From Paracoccaceae bacterium (GTDB taxonomy: Bacteria; Pseudomonadota; Alphaproteobacteria; Rhodobacterales; Rhodobacteraceae), in contig JAQWSE010000003.1 of NCBI GenBank assembly GCA_029243395.1, forward strand, positions 41,256-105,255: DNA of 64,000 nt, written 5' to 3'. The notes under the pieces were generated by a model. That model was not told where the DNA came from, did not search any database, and saw only the letters and a program-made list of their open reading frames with translations. Made by a program: the position numbers and the translations under genes. Shown here one piece after another: positions 63,134 through 64,000 of this stretch (positions within the stretch are counted from its first letter, which is position 1; every line of letters begins with the position of its first letter).

Positions 63134-63376
63134 TGCAAACAGTCCACATATTCTCCAAGCAACTTACGTCTATTCAATCTAATCCATGTGCCAAAAAAAT
63201 CATAAATATCCACCCTGCCCTAGGTTTGAAAACTATTTGCTCCCAAATACTTAAGGGCATAATCTGTTATGCCTCCCATAAGAAAATAACCTCAGTTCAA
63301 TCCAATATTTTCTTTTATAGTTTTCATGTCTTCTATTTATGCAAACCTCTACACTTTCTCATCTAGGTTTTTTATC

Positions 63377-63403
63377 TCCCTAGAGAAGCTGTTGCTCTAG
63401 GGA
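63377..63403. other. Perfect 9-bp hairpin without a T run
   Basis: TCCCTAGAG (63377-63385) and CTCTAGGGA (63395-63403) form a perfect stem with a 9-nt loop. It sits just beyond the 3' end of the frameshifted minus-strand ORF. Neither side has a clear U tract. The 273 bases from 63134 to 63406 hold no supported gene; one 77-codon plus-strand frame there looks like chance. Confidence 0.45.
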
Positions 63404-63408
63404 AATAA

Positions 63409-63698
63409 TTAAAATCTACTAAGTTCATCTTCAATTGTAGCCTCTCTCCCTCCACAATTTACTTCGATTAGAAATGACCTACGATTTTGTCCTGCTGCAT
63501 TTTCCTTGGTAGCTACAAACCAATTACTTGCCTTCAAATCCCTCGAGTATGGGTTTTCATATTGGAATAATCTACTTTTTTTTGATTAATACTGGACCTT
63601 TTCTAGAACTATTTCCTATTGATTGACACAAAACCATCAATGGCTTAATAAAAGAGCTCAGTTTTACATCAAATGAACTTTTTGTATTACTGATAGGT
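63409..63698 (-). pseudogene. Frameshifted small ORF of unknown function
   Basis: On the minus strand two adjacent open segments join through an A8 run (63576-63583). Reading one A fewer gives a continuous frame of about 95 codons from about 63695 to a stop at 63409-63411. It ends with protein-like sequence (NWFVATKENAAGQNRRSFLIEV, then NCGGREATIEDELSRF). Upstream, the segment reads SSFDVKLSSFIKPLMVLCQSIGNSSRKGPVL. An ATG exists at about 63629. The A8 run could be a sequence error, a real frameshift or a slippery site. Family not recognised. It is downstream of the second flagellin, separated by its terminator. Confidence 0.4.
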
Positions 63699-63889
63699 TA
63701 TCCTACTTAGATTAAATACTAATCAAAACCTCCCTATTCATCTAAGAATTATTAACTGCAAGTTATCAAACATAGCTTTTCTAAATACCTAATAGTACTT
63801 GTTCAAATCAAAACTAAAAGACAAGGAAAATTGATGTATTTCAATATCTTATAATTTATTGTAAATAAATTTTTTCTTCAGTAGAATAC

Positions 63890-63922
63890 AAAAAAAGCCC
63901 CGAAATATTCGGGGCTTTTTTA
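63890..63922 (-). terminator. Terminator of the second flagellin gene
   Basis: The stem AGCCCCGAA/TTCGGGGCT (63896-63904 and 63908-63916, 3-nt loop) has an A7 run on its left, giving U7 on the minus strand after the stem. It lies 35 nt beyond the stop of the partial flagellin. It also has a T run on the right, so it may act both ways. Confidence 0.88.
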
Positions 63923-63950
63923 TTTAATTTATTCAAGTTAATTATATGTT

Positions 63951-64000
63951 TTAGCCAAGATTTTGTAACAATGCTAAGACAGATTGCTTCGAAGCATTAG
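63951..64000 (-). CDS. Second flagellin, C-terminal end only (partial)
   Basis: Minus-strand codons from the right edge read N-A-S-K-Q-S-V-L-A-L-L-Q-N-L-G followed by TAA at 63951-63953. This is the conserved C-terminus of flagellins (ANxSxQSVLxLLx). The rest lies outside the window. A terminator follows. The last residues differ from the first flagellin (NRSMQSVLELLQG), so this is a paralogue and not a duplicate. Confidence 0.75.
   Translation of the reverse strand, partial: NASKQSVLALLQNLG

Noticed and set aside
63133..63366. 77-codon plus-strand frame after the flagellin terminator
   Set aside because: It begins inside the terminator T run, has no ribosome binding site, and its composition (many Ile, Lys, Ser, Phe, scattered Cys) looks like translated AT-rich non-coding DNA.
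1..64000. tRNA, rRNA, CRISPR array, insertion sequence, prophage or attachment sites
   Set aside because: No cloverleaf, rRNA-like stretch, regular direct repeats with spacers, transposase or integrase was recognised by reading; a covariance-model scan could not be run.

Overview
The window is AT-rich, gene-dense DNA from a flagellated Gram-negative bacterium, most likely a marine member of the Pseudomonadota. The catabolic genes (NMT1-type ABC importer with dihydropyrimidinase and carbamoylase, class II aldolase, GMC and DAO flavoenzymes) look alphaproteobacterial. The flagellar genes (FlhF, FlhG, FliA, FlgM, sigma-54 promoters, H-ring proteins) look more like those of polar-flagellated Vibrio-like systems, so the class is inferred rather than proven. 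No rRNA, tRNA, CRISPR array or insertion sequence was recognised.

Region 1 (1-5.8 kb) holds a partial nucleoside-type ABC ATPase, a nucleoside/base deaminase, a class II aldolase, a GMC oxidoreductase whose start is damaged or non-canonical, a DAO-family oxidase and a uronate-dehydrogenase-like SDR. Region 2 (5.8-10.4 kb, minus strand) is a molybdenum-cofactor group: fdhD, mobA, mobB and moeA, the last three with 4-nt overlaps, plus an MFS transporter. Region 3 (10.5-18.3 kb) is a pyrimidine/hydantoin uptake and hydrolysis unit: carbamoylase, dihydropyrimidinase, ABC ATPase, two permeases and a binding protein, ending in a strong terminator. An amidase diverges from it. Region 4 (18.3-24.8 kb, minus strand) is a complete coenzyme F420 operon, cofG-cofH-cofD-cofC-cofE-npdG, plus an F420-dependent LLM oxidoreductase. 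Region 5 (25-30.2 kb) holds an SbmA-like transporter, a small lipoprotein, a ClC channel and glutamate dehydrogenase.

Region 6 (30.3-64 kb) is a large flagellar island. It has fliL, an extra hook/rod-type protein, a minus-strand operon flhA-flhF-flhG-fliA, and a plus-strand operon flgP-flgT-(LysM/FimV-like)-flgA-flgM-flgN-(DUF2802-like). Then come flgB-C-D-E-F-G-H-I-J-K-L and flagellin. A second flagellin enters from the right edge on the minus strand. Good sigma-54 (-24/-12) sites precede flhA, flgP, flgB and the flagellin gene. The filament, hook and junction proteins are unusually long (flagellin 723, FlgE 1244, FlgK 1687 residues) and carry inserted beta-rich modules, including an internal duplication in FlgK. 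MS-ring, C-ring, most export and stator genes are not here.

The most interesting unexplained item is a translationally coupled minus-strand three-gene cassette at 32.3-33.5 kb between fliL and the extra hook/rod gene. It encodes a protein with a nitrile-hydratase-alpha/NHLP-like motif, a secreted Sel1-like protein and a 61-residue protein. Next are the F420 operon in this type of organism, the H-ring genes outside Vibrio, and two probable homopolymer frameshifts (GMC start; small ORF at 63.4-63.7 kb).
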